Positions 1 through 7,958 of a stretch of DNA of 64,000 bases are shown here, piece after piece. The notes under the pieces were generated by a model that ran no database searches, had not been told where the DNA came from, and saw only the letters and a program-made list of their open reading frames with translations. The stretch is from Bacillus massiliigorillae. GTDB taxonomy: Bacteria; Bacillota; Bacilli; Bacillales; DSM-1321. The stretch spans positions 3,386,558 to 3,450,557 of the forward strand of contig NZ_HG428741.1 of assembly GCF_000380245.2 (NCBI RefSeq). The letters run 5' to 3'. The position numbers and the translations under genes were made by a program. Numbering within the stretch: the first letter of the stretch is position 1; every line of letters starts with the position of its first letter.

Positions 1-200
1 CCAATCGAGAATTGCCCTGTAATACCAATAATTAAATGTAAACTTACAGCTAGAATAATATTAATACCGATAGACACTAACATATTCTCATAAAAGGAAT
101 TTAATGTTCCACCGTTAATCATGACTTGAATAACCACAAAAAGGATTAATGAAAGCAAGATTGAGAGCCAAAATCCTTTTGTTCGCTTTAATGACTTCAT
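1..200 (-). CDS. livM: Branched-chain amino acid ABC transporter permease LivM (partial, N-terminus only)
   Basis: Membrane permease subunit of a branched-chain amino acid importer. Only the first 66 codons are present; the gene runs off the left edge. The ATG at 200 follows a GGGAGA ribosome site. The visible protein has a short basic N-terminus (KSLKRTK), a first hydrophobic segment, and a second one leading into LIIGITGQFSIG, the glycine-rich loop typical of LivM permeases. It starts 15 bases after the livH stop, so livJ-livH-livM form one minus-strand operon; livG and livF ATPases would be expected beyond the left edge. The family assignment rests on this short stretch plus the operon position. 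Confidence 0.85.
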   Translation of the reverse strand, partial: MKSLKRTKGFWLSILLSLILFVVIQVMINGGTLNSFYENMLVSIGINIILAVSLHLIIGITGQFSI

Positions 201-215
201 AACTTTGTCTCTCCC

Positions 216-1094
216 TTATACTTTTTCTTTTTTATTCTTCCCTAATAAACCTTGAGGTTTAAAAATCAAAATTAAAATTAGAACAACAAAAGCTACTCCA
301 TCACGCCATAAAGAGTACCCGACAGCACTTACTATCGATTCAATAACACCTAGTAATAATCCACCTACCATCGCTCCCGGAATAATTCCGATACCGCCTA
401 GAACAGCAGCAACAAAAGCCTTTAATCCAGGTAAAACACCCATTAACGGCTCGATTTTTATATAATAAACACCAAATATTACACCCGCTGCCCCCGCTAA
501 AGCAGAACCAATAGCAAACGTAGCTGATATTGTGTTATCTACATTAATTCCCATTAATCTTGCTGCATCTGCATCGTAAGAAACGGCACGCATCGCTCGC
601 CCTATTTTCGTTTTTTGTACAGTAATTTGTAAAATAATCATTAATACAATGGAAACTAAAAAGATTAATAACGATTGACTATTAATTGAAACACCAAAGA
701 TATCAATATTAGTTGCTGGAAGTACATCAGCTGGGTACGCTTCTGTCTGCGCCCCACGAATATAAATAAAGCCATATTCTATAAACAATGACATACCGAT
801 TGCTGTAATTAAAGCCGCAATTCTTGTAGCATTACGGAGTGGCTTATATGCAATTCGCTCAATTAATACACCAAATATCGCACATACAGCCATTGATAGA
901 ATAAGTGCAGGTATAAAAGAAAGATCTAATATCGTAATAGAGTAAAAGCCGACAAATGCTCCGACCATGAATACATCACCGTGAGCAAAGTTAATCAGCT
1001 TAACAATTCCATATACCATCGTATAGCCGAGTGCAATGAGAGCATATATACTGCCGAGTGAAAGCCCATTAACGAGCTGTTGAATCATTTCCAT
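216..1094 (-). CDS. livH: Branched-chain amino acid ABC transporter permease LivH
   Basis: Integral membrane permease of a high-affinity importer for leucine, isoleucine and valine. The 292-residue protein is the usual LivH length and begins MIQQLVNGLSLGSIYALIALGYTMVYGIVKLINFAHGD in outline, the family hallmark (GYTMVYG then INFAHGD near residues 24-40). Six to eight hydrophobic segments follow, with the permease loop GRAMRAVSYDADAARLMGI around residues 165-185 that contacts the ATPase. It lies between the binding protein upstream (77-base gap holding a hairpin) and livM downstream (15-base gap). BCAA specificity is inferred from family; related Liv-type systems can carry other amides or amino acids. 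Confidence 0.93.
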   Translation of the reverse strand: MEMIQQLVNGLSLGSIYALIALGYTMVYGIVKLINFAHGDVFMVGAFVGFYSITILDLSFIPALILSMAVCAIFGVLIERIAYKPLRNATRIAALITAIGMSLFIEYGFIYIRGAQTEAYPADVLPATNIDIFGVSINSQSLLIFLVSIVLMIILQITVQKTKIGRAMRAVSYDADAARLMGINVDNTISATFAIGSALAGAAGVIFGVYYIKIEPLMGVLPGLKAFVAAVLGGIGIIPGAMVGGLLLGVIESIVSAVGYSLWRDGVAFVVLILILIFKPQGLLGKNKKEKV

Positions 1095-1131
1095 GTTCTA
1101 GTCTCCTTGCTATCCCACATTATTAAACTTA

Positions 1132-1160
1132 AAATAGGAGGCAAACGTTGCCCCCTATTT
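1132..1160 (-). terminator. Intercistronic hairpin between livJ and livH
   Basis: AAATAGG and GGCAA pair with TTGCC and CCTATTT across a two-to-three-base loop, with one mismatch. No long U tract follows, so it is more likely a partial attenuator or a 3' stabiliser that lets the binding protein be made in excess over the permeases, as is common in binding-protein operons. Confidence 0.5.
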
Positions 1161-1171
1161 GTTCTTAAAAC

Positions 1172-2362
1172 TTATTGTGGTTCAATTTTAGTTTTAAATA
1201 TTTGAGCTCCATCTTTATACTCAAGAATAGTAGCTGCTTTTACCGGATGATGTTTCTCATCTACAGTATAGTTACCAGATACTAAATCTAGATTTTTTGT
1301 TTTCTCTAAAGCGTCTTTAATCTTCACTGAATCAGTAGAACCAGCGCGCTCAATAGCATTCACTAATAAATATACTGTGTCATAGCCAAGTGCGTTAAAT
1401 GCATCAGGTGATTTACCTTTATACTTGTCGCCAAATGCCTTCACGAATGTTTTAACTTTTTCATCACCATCACCAGAAGAATAATGGTTTGTAATATACG
1501 TATTATTCAATGCTTTCTTACCAGCAATATCAACTAGCTTTGGAGAATCCCAACCATCAGCACCCATTAATGGGACATTTAATCCGATTTCACGCGCTTG
1601 TTTAATGATTAAACCAACTTCTTCATAATAAGCAGGAATGAAAATAAAATCTGGCTTTTCTGCCTTCAATCTTGTTAAAGTTGCACGGAAGTCTGTATCC
1701 TTCGCAACAAATGCTTCAGATGGAATAACTGTTCCACCATTCTTTTTAAACTGCTCTGTAAATGCTGCAGCCAATCCTTTTGAATAATCACTTGAATTAT
1801 CAATATAAACTGCTGCTTTTTTTACGTTAAGCTCCTTAGTAGCAAAGTTTGCCGCTACAATTCCTTGGAATGGATCAATAAAACTTGTTCTAAAGATAAA
1901 TTCATTTAATTTTCCATCTTTATACGTGATATCTGGGCTTGTGCCGCTTGGTGAAATTACAGGAATTTTATTTTTTTGAGCAATTTCAATTTGTGCAGTT
2001 GTATCTCCGCTTGTTGCGGCACCAATAATTGCCTTTACTTTATCTTGAGAAATCAATTTCAATGCACCAGCTGTAGCTTCAGCTGCTTCTGATTTATTAT
2101 CGACTTTAATTAATTTAATCTTCTTGCCATCAATACCTTCTTTGTTCACTTCATCAAGAGCAAGGTTTACACCTTCAAGAATAGATTGACCATAAGAAGC
2201 TACTCCACCTGAAAGCTCTAGGTTAGCTCCAATTAAAATTGTATCTCCACTATCTTCCTTTGAGCTTCCCTCACCGCTACTCTTGTCTGAACCACAACCA
2301 GCTAAGGCTCCGGCTACTAACGATAAAGATAGAAAAATCCCCGCTAGTTTTTTCTTTTTCAT
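1172..2362 (-). CDS. livJ: Branched-chain amino acid ABC transporter substrate-binding lipoprotein
   Basis: Extracytoplasmic receptor that delivers amino acid to LivHM. The 396-residue protein has a lipoprotein signal (KKKKLAGIFLSLSL, lipobox LAGC, Cys at 23), a Ser/Gly/Asp-rich linker, then the periplasmic-binding-protein fold: ILIGANLELSGG near residue 42, the S-G-T ligand loop ISPSGTSPD near 137, and the hinge region FIFIPAYYEEVG near 240. ATG at 2362 follows GGAGGGG. It is the first gene of the operon. A ~380-base upstream gap has no T-box and only a weak CodY-like match. Exact amino acid specificity cannot be read from sequence. Confidence 0.92.
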   Translation of the reverse strand: MKKKKLAGIFLSLSLVAGALAGCGSDKSSGEGSSKEDSGDTILIGANLELSGGVASYGQSILEGVNLALDEVNKEGIDGKKIKLIKVDNKSEAAEATAGALKLISQDKVKAIIGAATSGDTTAQIEIAQKNKIPVISPSGTSPDITYKDGKLNEFIFRTSFIDPFQGIVAANFATKELNVKKAAVYIDNSSDYSKGLAAAFTEQFKKNGGTVIPSEAFVAKDTDFRATLTRLKAEKPDFIFIPAYYEEVGLIIKQAREIGLNVPLMGADGWDSPKLVDIAGKKALNNTYITNHYSSGDGDEKVKTFVKAFGDKYKGKSPDAFNALGYDTVYLLVNAIERAGSTDSVKIKDALEKTKNLDLVSGNYTVDEKHHPVKAATILEYKDGAQIFKTKIEPQ

Positions 2363-2690
2363 GATACCCCTCCAAAATGTTTGATTTGTCTAAATTTACA
2401 GACTTTTTTAAATATTACAAAATAACATTTATTAGGAATATATTACATTACAATTACATTTACGTCTATACATTATTTTTATTTTTTGATAGATTATATT
2501 ATTTTTTCACATAAATGCTAGAATAGGTAGATTCCTACATAATCAATATTTTCATTCGCTAAAACGTTAATTCATTCACGAGTTAAATCGAATTATACTA
2601 ATAGACAAAAGAACTATATCACTAGATTTAATAATACGGGATTTATTTTCAAATCTTTTTTCTAAAATAATAACCTGTATTGTTTCTAAT
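2363..2690. other. AT-rich intergenic region upstream of livJ
   Basis: Very AT-rich leader and promoter region of the liv operon. I found no coding signal, no T-box and no convincing CodY or ArgR site on either strand. Confidence 0.5.
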
Positions 2691-2728
2691 AAAAAAGAGC
2701 AATCCAAATTTCTGGATTGCTCTTTTTT
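2691..2728. terminator. Bidirectional intrinsic terminator
   Basis: Ten-base stem GAGCAATCCA/TGGATTGCTC with a six-base loop, flanked by an A run on the left and a T run on the right, so it can work on both strands. It ends the small membrane gene at 2746 on the minus strand. Confidence 0.85.
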
Positions 2729-2745
2729 CTTCATGTCTTATAAAG

Positions 2746-2934
2746 TTACTTCGCTAATTCACGATCACTAACACAATCTTCTTCCACTAATATAATGAAT
2801 CCGATTAAAGAAACTAAACCTAAAGCAAATGAACCGAATGTTTGAATCATACTTTCATTTACAAATGAATCAATACTATATTTAAATGCCACAATCATCA
2901 ACAGGAACGTAACAACTTTACCAACTAATTTCAT
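2746..2934 (-). CDS. Small two-TM membrane protein of unknown function
   Basis: Unrecognised 62-residue protein. Two hydrophobic segments (VVTFLLMIVAFKY near residues 7-19 and FALGLVSLIGFIILV near 37-51) surround a short polar loop, and the tail is charged (EEDCVSDRELAK). I chose ATG 2934 because GGGGTGGGAG sits about five bases upstream; a GTG 12 bases earlier lies inside that ribosome site. A strong terminator follows directly. Clear ribosome site and isolated transcription unit support a real gene; function is unknown. Confidence 0.7.
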   Translation of the reverse strand: MKLVGKVVTFLLMIVAFKYSIDSFVNESMIQTFGSFALGLVSLIGFIILVEEDCVSDRELAK

Positions 2935-3201
2935 AATTACTCCCACCCCTTGGTTTTATTAAAAAAAGTTATAAAATTTATAAAATTTAATTACAAACCC
3001 ATTATAATTCATTTTTGATAAAATGTGAATTTTTTTGTGACTGATTTGCATATATTTTTCGAACTTTTTTAAATTACTATTTAATATACTTGCAAAACAT
3101 TGATTGTTCCGTTATTCACATTACAATTATTCAATATTCAAACTAGAAGGAGATACTCCTTTTCAAAAATCAAGAATTCGAATTTGAGCCGTTCATTTTC
3201 A

Positions 3202-3936
3202 TCATTCACCATTCACAATTTTCGCGAAATCATTCATGGACGTTGTATACTTAATATAGATTCGTGGCAAAAGATAAAGTTCGTCTTTCTTGCCCGTCTT
3301 AGAATAAAGCTCAGAAATTGTTGTAATTCCATACATATAATACTTCTTCGTTTCATCTATTACTTTTTGATTGAAACTACCATACGGGTAAGCAAGCGCA
3401 ATAACAGGCTTTCCTGTGATTTGCTGAATTTTCTCTTTAGACTCTTTCAGCTCATATTGCAAATCATCAATCTTCGTTAAATCCGGATGAGTAGCAGTAT
3501 GTGATTGAATGGATGCCAATCCAGAATCAGCCATCATTTTTAAATCTGATTTTGATAGACGATTTGGTCGACCTATGAAATCTGAAATGACAAAAAAAGT
3601 ACCTGTCGGCTTAAAATGATTATTTTGTAATTTTTTAAAAATAGTAATGGCATGTAGGTTATTTTTATATCCGTCATCAAATGTAATAAAAATAGGGTTC
3701 TCTACGTTACCAATATCATTCCATCTATCAAACGTTAATAATGTATAGCCATGATTTCGTAAATAAAGCATTTGTTTCTCAAAATTCTTAGGCGTTGCAT
3801 ATAACTCCTTCATTCCATGTCCGGTGAACTCATCGATAGAATGATAAATGAGAATAGGTACTTTTTGAACAGCAAACGCTTGCGTTGGTAGAATAAAAAT
3901 AAGAAGACAAAAAATATATGTAGTAAGTCTCTTCAT
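3202..3936 (-). CDS. Secreted polysaccharide deacetylase (CE4/NodB family)
   Basis: Predicted extracellular enzyme that removes N-acetyl groups from a cell-wall or surface polysaccharide. Residues 1-22 are a signal peptide ending QAFA. The NodB motifs are present: motif 1 TFDDGYKN (catalytic base Asp and metal Asp) near residue 87, motif 2 SHTATHPD (two metal-binding His) near 144, and AYPYGSF near 182. The opening PILIYHSIDE resembles PgaB/YxkH-like deacetylases. 244 residues is normal for a single-domain enzyme. ATG 3936 follows GAGGGA. It is monocistronic, divergent from the C39 peptidase gene. Substrate (peptidoglycan versus poly-N-acetylglucosamine) cannot be decided. Confidence 0.88.
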   Translation of the reverse strand: MKRLTTYIFCLLIFILPTQAFAVQKVPILIYHSIDEFTGHGMKELYATPKNFEKQMLYLRNHGYTLLTFDRWNDIGNVENPIFITFDDGYKNNLHAITIFKKLQNNHFKPTGTFFVISDFIGRPNRLSKSDLKMMADSGLASIQSHTATHPDLTKIDDLQYELKESKEKIQQITGKPVIALAYPYGSFNQKVIDETKKYYMYGITTISELYSKTGKKDELYLLPRIYIKYTTSMNDFAKIVNGE

Positions 3937-4160
3937 GAGAATCCCTCACTTTGAGTTTTTATTTAGCTTATTGTGTCACAAACAAAATGTTTTAATCGAT
4001 ATATTTTTTCTGCTTAAAAAGAGAGAGTGAGATAACTACTTTACATATGAATTGTCTTTTAAGGTTTCATTAAGCTAAATTGTTTATAATATACAAAATT
4101 CTTCCAGACACGATTTTATTATGAAGAATTTTAAATATAGAAGAAAGTGAGATACACATA

Positions 4161-4964
4161 ATGCTTAAGCGTTTAGTAATGAATAGCCTGTACTTTGGTC
4201 TTTTAGCATTGACGGTTGGTGTAGGCATTATTTTTATGATGAATAATTTAGATACTAGCACTAGTCAGGATATACCATCCGAAAACACCGCTATCGTTCG
4301 TGAAGAAGAAGAAAGAACATCTATTGAAGTTCCTGAACAAATACATACTAATAACCAAGAGGAAAAAATCATAACCAAAAAACAATTAGATGTTCCACTT
4401 ATTCAACAACTACCTGAACTCCCAAGAGGTTGTGAGGTTACTAGTTTAGCAATGATCCTCCAATACAATGGTGTTTCTGTTGATAAAATGGAACTCTCTG
4501 AAAAAATTACATATGTACCTTTTCAAAAAAATGGTTTATATGGCAATATGCATAACGGGTTCGTAGGAAATATGACGACGTTTGAAGAAAACGGATTAGG
4601 AGTTTATATAGATCCCATTATTCAATTAGCTGAATTATATGTAGACTCTAATAGAATTGTTAATCTAACGGGTGAATCAACAGACCAACTATATAAAGCA
4701 GTTAAGGAGGGTCACCCTGTTTGGGTGATTACAAACTCCTGGTTTTCTAAATTACCAGATGAAGAATTTCTAAATTGGACTACAGAAGAAGGTTCAATGA
4801 AAGTTACATATCGACAGCATAGCGTTGTTATCACAGATTATGATAATGAATTTGTTTATGTAAATGATCCATTGCAAGACAAAAAGAATGTTCCAATAAA
4901 TAGAGGGGATTTCGAGGCTGCATGGGTTCAAATGAATAAACAAGCAATGTATATTACAAGCTAA
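4161..4964 (+). CDS. Membrane-anchored C39-like cysteine peptidase domain protein
   Basis: One N-terminal membrane segment (LYFGLLALTVGVGIIFMM, residues ~10-28) is followed by an acidic linker and a C39_2-type papain-like domain. LPELPRGCEVTSLAMIL (near residue 86) carries the catalytic Cys, QHSVVITDYD (near 215) the His, and FVYVNDPLQDK the Asp/Asn region. This family is common in Firmicutes as exported domains; true substrates are mostly unknown. Unlike bacteriocin-processing C39 enzymes, there is no ABC transporter fused or adjacent. ATG 4161 has only a modest ribosome site (AGAAAGTGAG). It is followed by an imperfect terminator. Confidence 0.85.
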   Translation: MLKRLVMNSLYFGLLALTVGVGIIFMMNNLDTSTSQDIPSENTAIVREEEERTSIEVPEQIHTNNQEEKIITKKQLDVPLIQQLPELPRGCEVTSLAMILQYNGVSVDKMELSEKITYVPFQKNGLYGNMHNGFVGNMTTFEENGLGVYIDPIIQLAELYVDSNRIVNLTGESTDQLYKAVKEGHPVWVITNSWFSKLPDEEFLNWTTEEGSMKVTYRQHSVVITDYDNEFVYVNDPLQDKKNVPINRGDFEAAWVQMNKQAMYITS

Positions 4965-5003
4965 TGGTTTAGAAAATGACAACCAATTAAATAATAAAAC
5001 ATA

Positions 5004-5055
5004 AAAAGGCAGTCTCAAAAGCGATTTATAATCACTTTCAGAGCGCCTTTTTTTA
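5004..5055 (+). terminator. Intrinsic terminator after the C39-like gene
   Basis: Long imperfect hairpin AAAAAGGC...GCCTTTTTTT with internal pairing of AAAG/CTTT and GAT/ATC, ending in seven T. Confidence 0.75.
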
Positions 5056-5264
5056 GTGAATCCAATTAAGGGAAAATCATGTTGATTATAAATAGTTTTC
5101 CCCTATTAGAAACTTCTTTATAATAATCAATATGCTGAATTCAAAGTCAGAATAGTTGCTTCAACCATATGACAAACCAAACTTTATCTACCTATAAATT
5201 GGTTAAATCGTATTCGCATAGCCCTTTAAGCAAGGGAAACATTAAAACAGAAGGAGAGGAAAAA

Positions 5265-6692
5265 ATGAATGCGTATCAAAAGAAAATAACAGCAGCTCTA
5301 CTTATTGCTACTTTTCTTTCTGCAATAGAAGGAACCATTATCAGTACCGCAATGCCAGCTATTGTCCAGAAGCTAGGTGGTTTAGAGCTCATTAGTTGGG
5401 TTTTTGCTGTCTATTTATTAACTTCTGCCGTTACAACACCTATATTTGGAAAACTTGCTGATTTATTTGGCAGAAAAAAAGTATTCTTAATCGGAACATC
5501 CATATTTTTAGTAGGTTCCATGTTATGTGGACTTGCACAAGATATGGGACAACTAATCATCTTCCGTGCAATTCAAGGAATTGGCGCTGGAGCTGTCGTT
5601 CCAATCACTTTTACAATTATTGGAGATATTTTCACATTTGAACAGCGTGCAAAAGTGCAAGGGCTCTTTAGCTCTGTTTGGGGAATAGCGGGTATCTTCG
5701 GTCCATTAGTTGGCGGATTTTTTGTTGACTATATTAGTTGGCATTGGATATTCTTCTTCAATATTCCATTCGGCATTATATCAATTTGGTTAATTGCTAA
5801 AAACCTAAACGAAAAAATTGAAATAAAAGAACGGAAAATTGATTATGGTGGAGCTTTAACTTTCACAATAGGAACATCAGCCTTACTTTTTGTCTTGCTG
5901 ACTGGCGGAAATGAAATCGCTTGGAATTCAACTATTATGTATATTTCGGTTGCAGTAGCCGTTCTGTTTTTAGCTATTTTTCTTTTTATTCAAGTACGTC
6001 ATCCAGAGCCAATGCTACCAATCAAGATTTTCCAATATCGCGAAGTGTCAATTTCTAATCTCATTGCATTTTTGGCGAGTGTCATTCTAATTGGTATTAC
6101 TGCCTATATTCCTTTATGGATACAAGGCGTTTTACAAAAAGGAGCAATGTTTTCCGGGATGATTTTGATGCCAATGTCAATCGGCTGGCCACTTGGGGCA
6201 ACCATTGGAAGTCGCTTATTAATTCGCTTTGGTCCTAAAATCATATCGTTCTTTGGTATTCTTTTTCTTGCAATCGGTTCTTTTGCATTAGCTCTCATTA
6301 CAATATCAACACCTAGCATACTTATTCTTTTTATTATCTTTATTTTAGGTCTTGGATTTGGATTATCTATGACAGTATTTACGATTATTGTTCAATCAGC
6401 TGTAAGCTGGAACCTTCGTGGTGTAGCCACTTCTTCCAATACGTTTTTCCGTACTTTAGGACAAACACTTGGAGTTGCTATACTAGGTACATTTTTAAAT
6501 CAACAAATCAGTGGCTATACAAATGCAGGCGGTGATGTTCCACCAACCATCCTAGCTAATGGACTGCATGGAATATTCATCATACTCGCTGCTATCTCTT
6601 TACTATGTATCTTTATTGCTTTTTGGATTCCTAAGCACAATCCAAATGAAAACGAAGCACCTAGTTCACTTAAGCATTCAGAAGGAGAATAA
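5265..6692 (+). CDS. EmrB/QacA-type (DHA2, 14-TM) MFS drug exporter
   Basis: Proton-driven multidrug or metabolite exporter in the membrane. 475 residues with about 14 hydrophobic segments; motif A GKLADLFGRKKVF lies near residue 70, AMPAIVQKLG after TM1 and the antiporter motif C region GIAGIFGPLVGGFFVD near 148. ATG 5265 is preferred because AGAAGGAGAGG lies just upstream; an upstream in-frame ATG at 5169 lacks a ribosome site. No regulator gene is adjacent, unlike the MarR-linked exporter at 49 kb. The structured repeat begins at the base after its stop codon. Substrate unknown. Confidence 0.9.
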   Translation: MNAYQKKITAALLIATFLSAIEGTIISTAMPAIVQKLGGLELISWVFAVYLLTSAVTTPIFGKLADLFGRKKVFLIGTSIFLVGSMLCGLAQDMGQLIIFRAIQGIGAGAVVPITFTIIGDIFTFEQRAKVQGLFSSVWGIAGIFGPLVGGFFVDYISWHWIFFFNIPFGIISIWLIAKNLNEKIEIKERKIDYGGALTFTIGTSALLFVLLTGGNEIAWNSTIMYISVAVAVLFLAIFLFIQVRHPEPMLPIKIFQYREVSISNLIAFLASVILIGITAYIPLWIQGVLQKGAMFSGMILMPMSIGWPLGATIGSRLLIRFGPKIISFFGILFLAIGSFALALITISTPSILILFIIFILGLGFGLSMTVFTIIVQSAVSWNLRGVATSSNTFFRTLGQTLGVAILGTFLNQQISGYTNAGGDVPPTILANGLHGIFIILAAISLLCIFIAFWIPKHNPNENEAPSSLKHSEGE

Positions 6693-6885
6693 GAAAAGCG
6701 CAAACGCCCGTTTAGCGATGTATAGATTAGAGCACTTCGACTGAGATAAAGTCAACACGAAGAGGCAGTAGCCTTTTTCGTGTTGACTTATCGTAGGGAG
6801 ATGGGCGAAATCTACTAGTCGCTGGGCGCTTGCGCTAGACATCATTCAAAATTATATTCTTTCTTATCTTTCAAGAAAAATTGAT
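6693..6885. repeat. Structured intergenic repeat, copy 1
   Basis: About 150 bases (core 6693-6842) that fold back on themselves: AGCGCAAACGCCC at the left pairs with GGGCGCTTGCGCT at the right, and inside there is a perfect hairpin GTCAACACGAA/TTCGTGTTGAC. The core and the ~40 bases after it match a second copy at 45507-45825. The ends resemble the GCGCCCG...GGGCGCT...CTAGAC elements that recur between genes of many Bacillaceae (recalled knowledge). No coding potential. Confidence 0.8.
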
Positions 6886-6918
6886 TTTTATTTTACTCTT
6901 TTTTTTTAATATTATTAG

Positions 6919-6962
6919 GCTCTCCTGATAACGATCTTCACTCACTTTTAGGAGAGCTTTTT
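6919..6962 (+). terminator. Terminator-like hairpin
   Basis: GCTCTCCT pairs with AGGAGAGC across 23 bases, followed by TTTTTAT. It could end transcripts running through the MFS gene and repeat. Confidence 0.6.
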
Positions 6963-7328
6963 ATATCTTTTTAAACCTAACGCACAAATTTTTTATTCTA
7001 GTTAAATAATCTATTCGTTATATACTTCTACTTCAAATCTCCTCTACTTAAACGGAGTCATAATATAATCTCAGAAAAATATTTTATTTTTTAATACATA
7101 ACTTTTTCTCTAATCTATTCAAGTTATCAGTAGGATTTTTCTGATTTAAGGCCTTTTCTTATACTCTCTTTCAAAGTAAAAAATCATCAAATCATTTATT
7201 TGCCCATACATTTAAGTTATTTTAGAATAACTTTTCAAGACGCTTTTTCTCCAGTTATATAATTCATAAAAATCACCATATTCTAACTAAATAATACATA
7301 TAATCCAAAAATTAAAACAAAAACACGA
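6963..7328. other. AT-rich intergenic region before the rib promoter
   Basis: No supportable coding sequence, repeat or RNA structure seen on either strand. Confidence 0.5.
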
Positions 7329-7357
7329 TTGAAATGATTAAAACCTAGTGTTATACT
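7329..7357 (+). promoter_or_regulatory. Sigma-A promoter of the riboflavin operon
   Basis: TTGAAA at 7329-7334, 17-base spacer, TATACT at 7352-7357. Start of transcription would fall near 7364, just before the first FMN riboswitch. I see no equally good promoter between the two riboswitches. Confidence 0.75.
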
Positions 7358-7375
7358 TTTCCTAAATTTTAATAG

Positions 7376-7504
7376 TGTCCTTCGGGGTAGGGTGAAATTC
7401 CCAATCGACGGTGATGATATTAAATATCTAAGCCCGTGAGCCTTTTTAGGCAGGATTTGGTGCGATTCCAAAGCCGACAGTATAGTCTGGATGGGAGAAG
7501 GATG
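7376..7504 (+). ncRNA. FMN riboswitch (RFN element), copy 1
   Basis: Complete RFN aptamer: P1 strands TCCTTC and GAAGGAT, then GGGGTAGGGTGAAATTCCC, AATCGACGGTGAT, TAAGCCCGTGAGCC, AGGCAGGATTTGGTG, ATTCCAAAGCCGACAGTATAG and TCTGGATGGGAGA in order, the family's invariant blocks. It binds flavin mononucleotide and shuts down the rib operon. It differs from copy 2 at only three positions over ~130 bases. Confidence 0.97.
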
Positions 7505-7593
7505 TATGCGATATGGCTAGCAGTACCTTTTTGTCAAAAAACGATTGACATTAGGTTTATTTCTTGACGCCATAAAATTTATATACTCCCATC

Positions 7594-7629
7594 AAACTCC
7601 TTAGGCTTAGCTATGGAGTTTTATTTATG
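7594..7629 (+). terminator. Riboswitch 1 terminator
   Basis: AAACTCC...GGAGTTT stem with inner TAG/CTA pairing, then TTTTATTT. CTCCCATC at 7586-7593 is perfectly complementary to GATGGGAG at 7490-7497 in the aptamer's 3' strand, an alternative pairing expected for an expression platform. Confidence 0.8.
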
Positions 7630-7670
7630 TGGTTCAATCACATGAAGTTGTAGACAATTAAATATTTGTA

Positions 7671-7800
7671 GTCCTTCGGGGTAGGGTGAAATTCCCAATC
7701 GACGGTGATGATATTAAATATCTAAGCCCGTGAGCCTTTTTTAGGCAGGATTTGGTGTGATTCCAAAGCCGACAGTATAGTCTGGATGGGAGAAGGACGT
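7671..7800 (+). ncRNA. FMN riboswitch (RFN element), copy 2
   Basis: Second complete aptamer, with every conserved RFN block present. Compared with copy 1 it has one extra T in the AGCCTTTTTTAGGC loop, T for C in GGTGTGATTCC, and C for T after GAAGGA. It lies in the same transcript 297 bases downstream of copy 1, directly before ribD. Confidence 0.97.
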
Positions 7801-7885
7801 ATGTAACATGGTAACAAGACCTTTTTGTCGAAAAATTAATCGTCATAAGGCTTATTTCGCGATGCCATTAAAATCATACTCTCCC

Positions 7886-7920
7886 AAAACTCCTTAGGAA
7901 AACCCTATGGAGTTTTCTTT
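7886..7920 (+). terminator. Riboswitch 2 terminator
   Basis: AAAACTCC/GGAGTTTT stem with inner AGG/CCT pairing, followed by CTTT. TCTCCCA at 7880-7886 can pair with TGGGAGA at 7787-7793 of the aptamer, matching the arrangement in copy 1. Confidence 0.8.
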
Positions 7921-7958
7921 ATGTAGTTAGAATACTTTACATGATTGGAGGGAAAGAA

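Noticed and set aside
2363..2690. T-box or other riboswitch upstream of the BCAA transporter genes
   Set aside because: No T-box sequence, specifier stem or terminator/antiterminator pair could be found here or upstream of brnQ.
3100..3480. Plus-strand 126-codon open frame
   Set aside because: Antisense to the C-terminal part of the polysaccharide deacetylase; no ribosome site and no domain.
7283..7846. Two near-identical minus-strand open frames of 62 codons
   Set aside because: They are the reverse strands of the two FMN riboswitches; similarity reflects RNA conservation, not protein.
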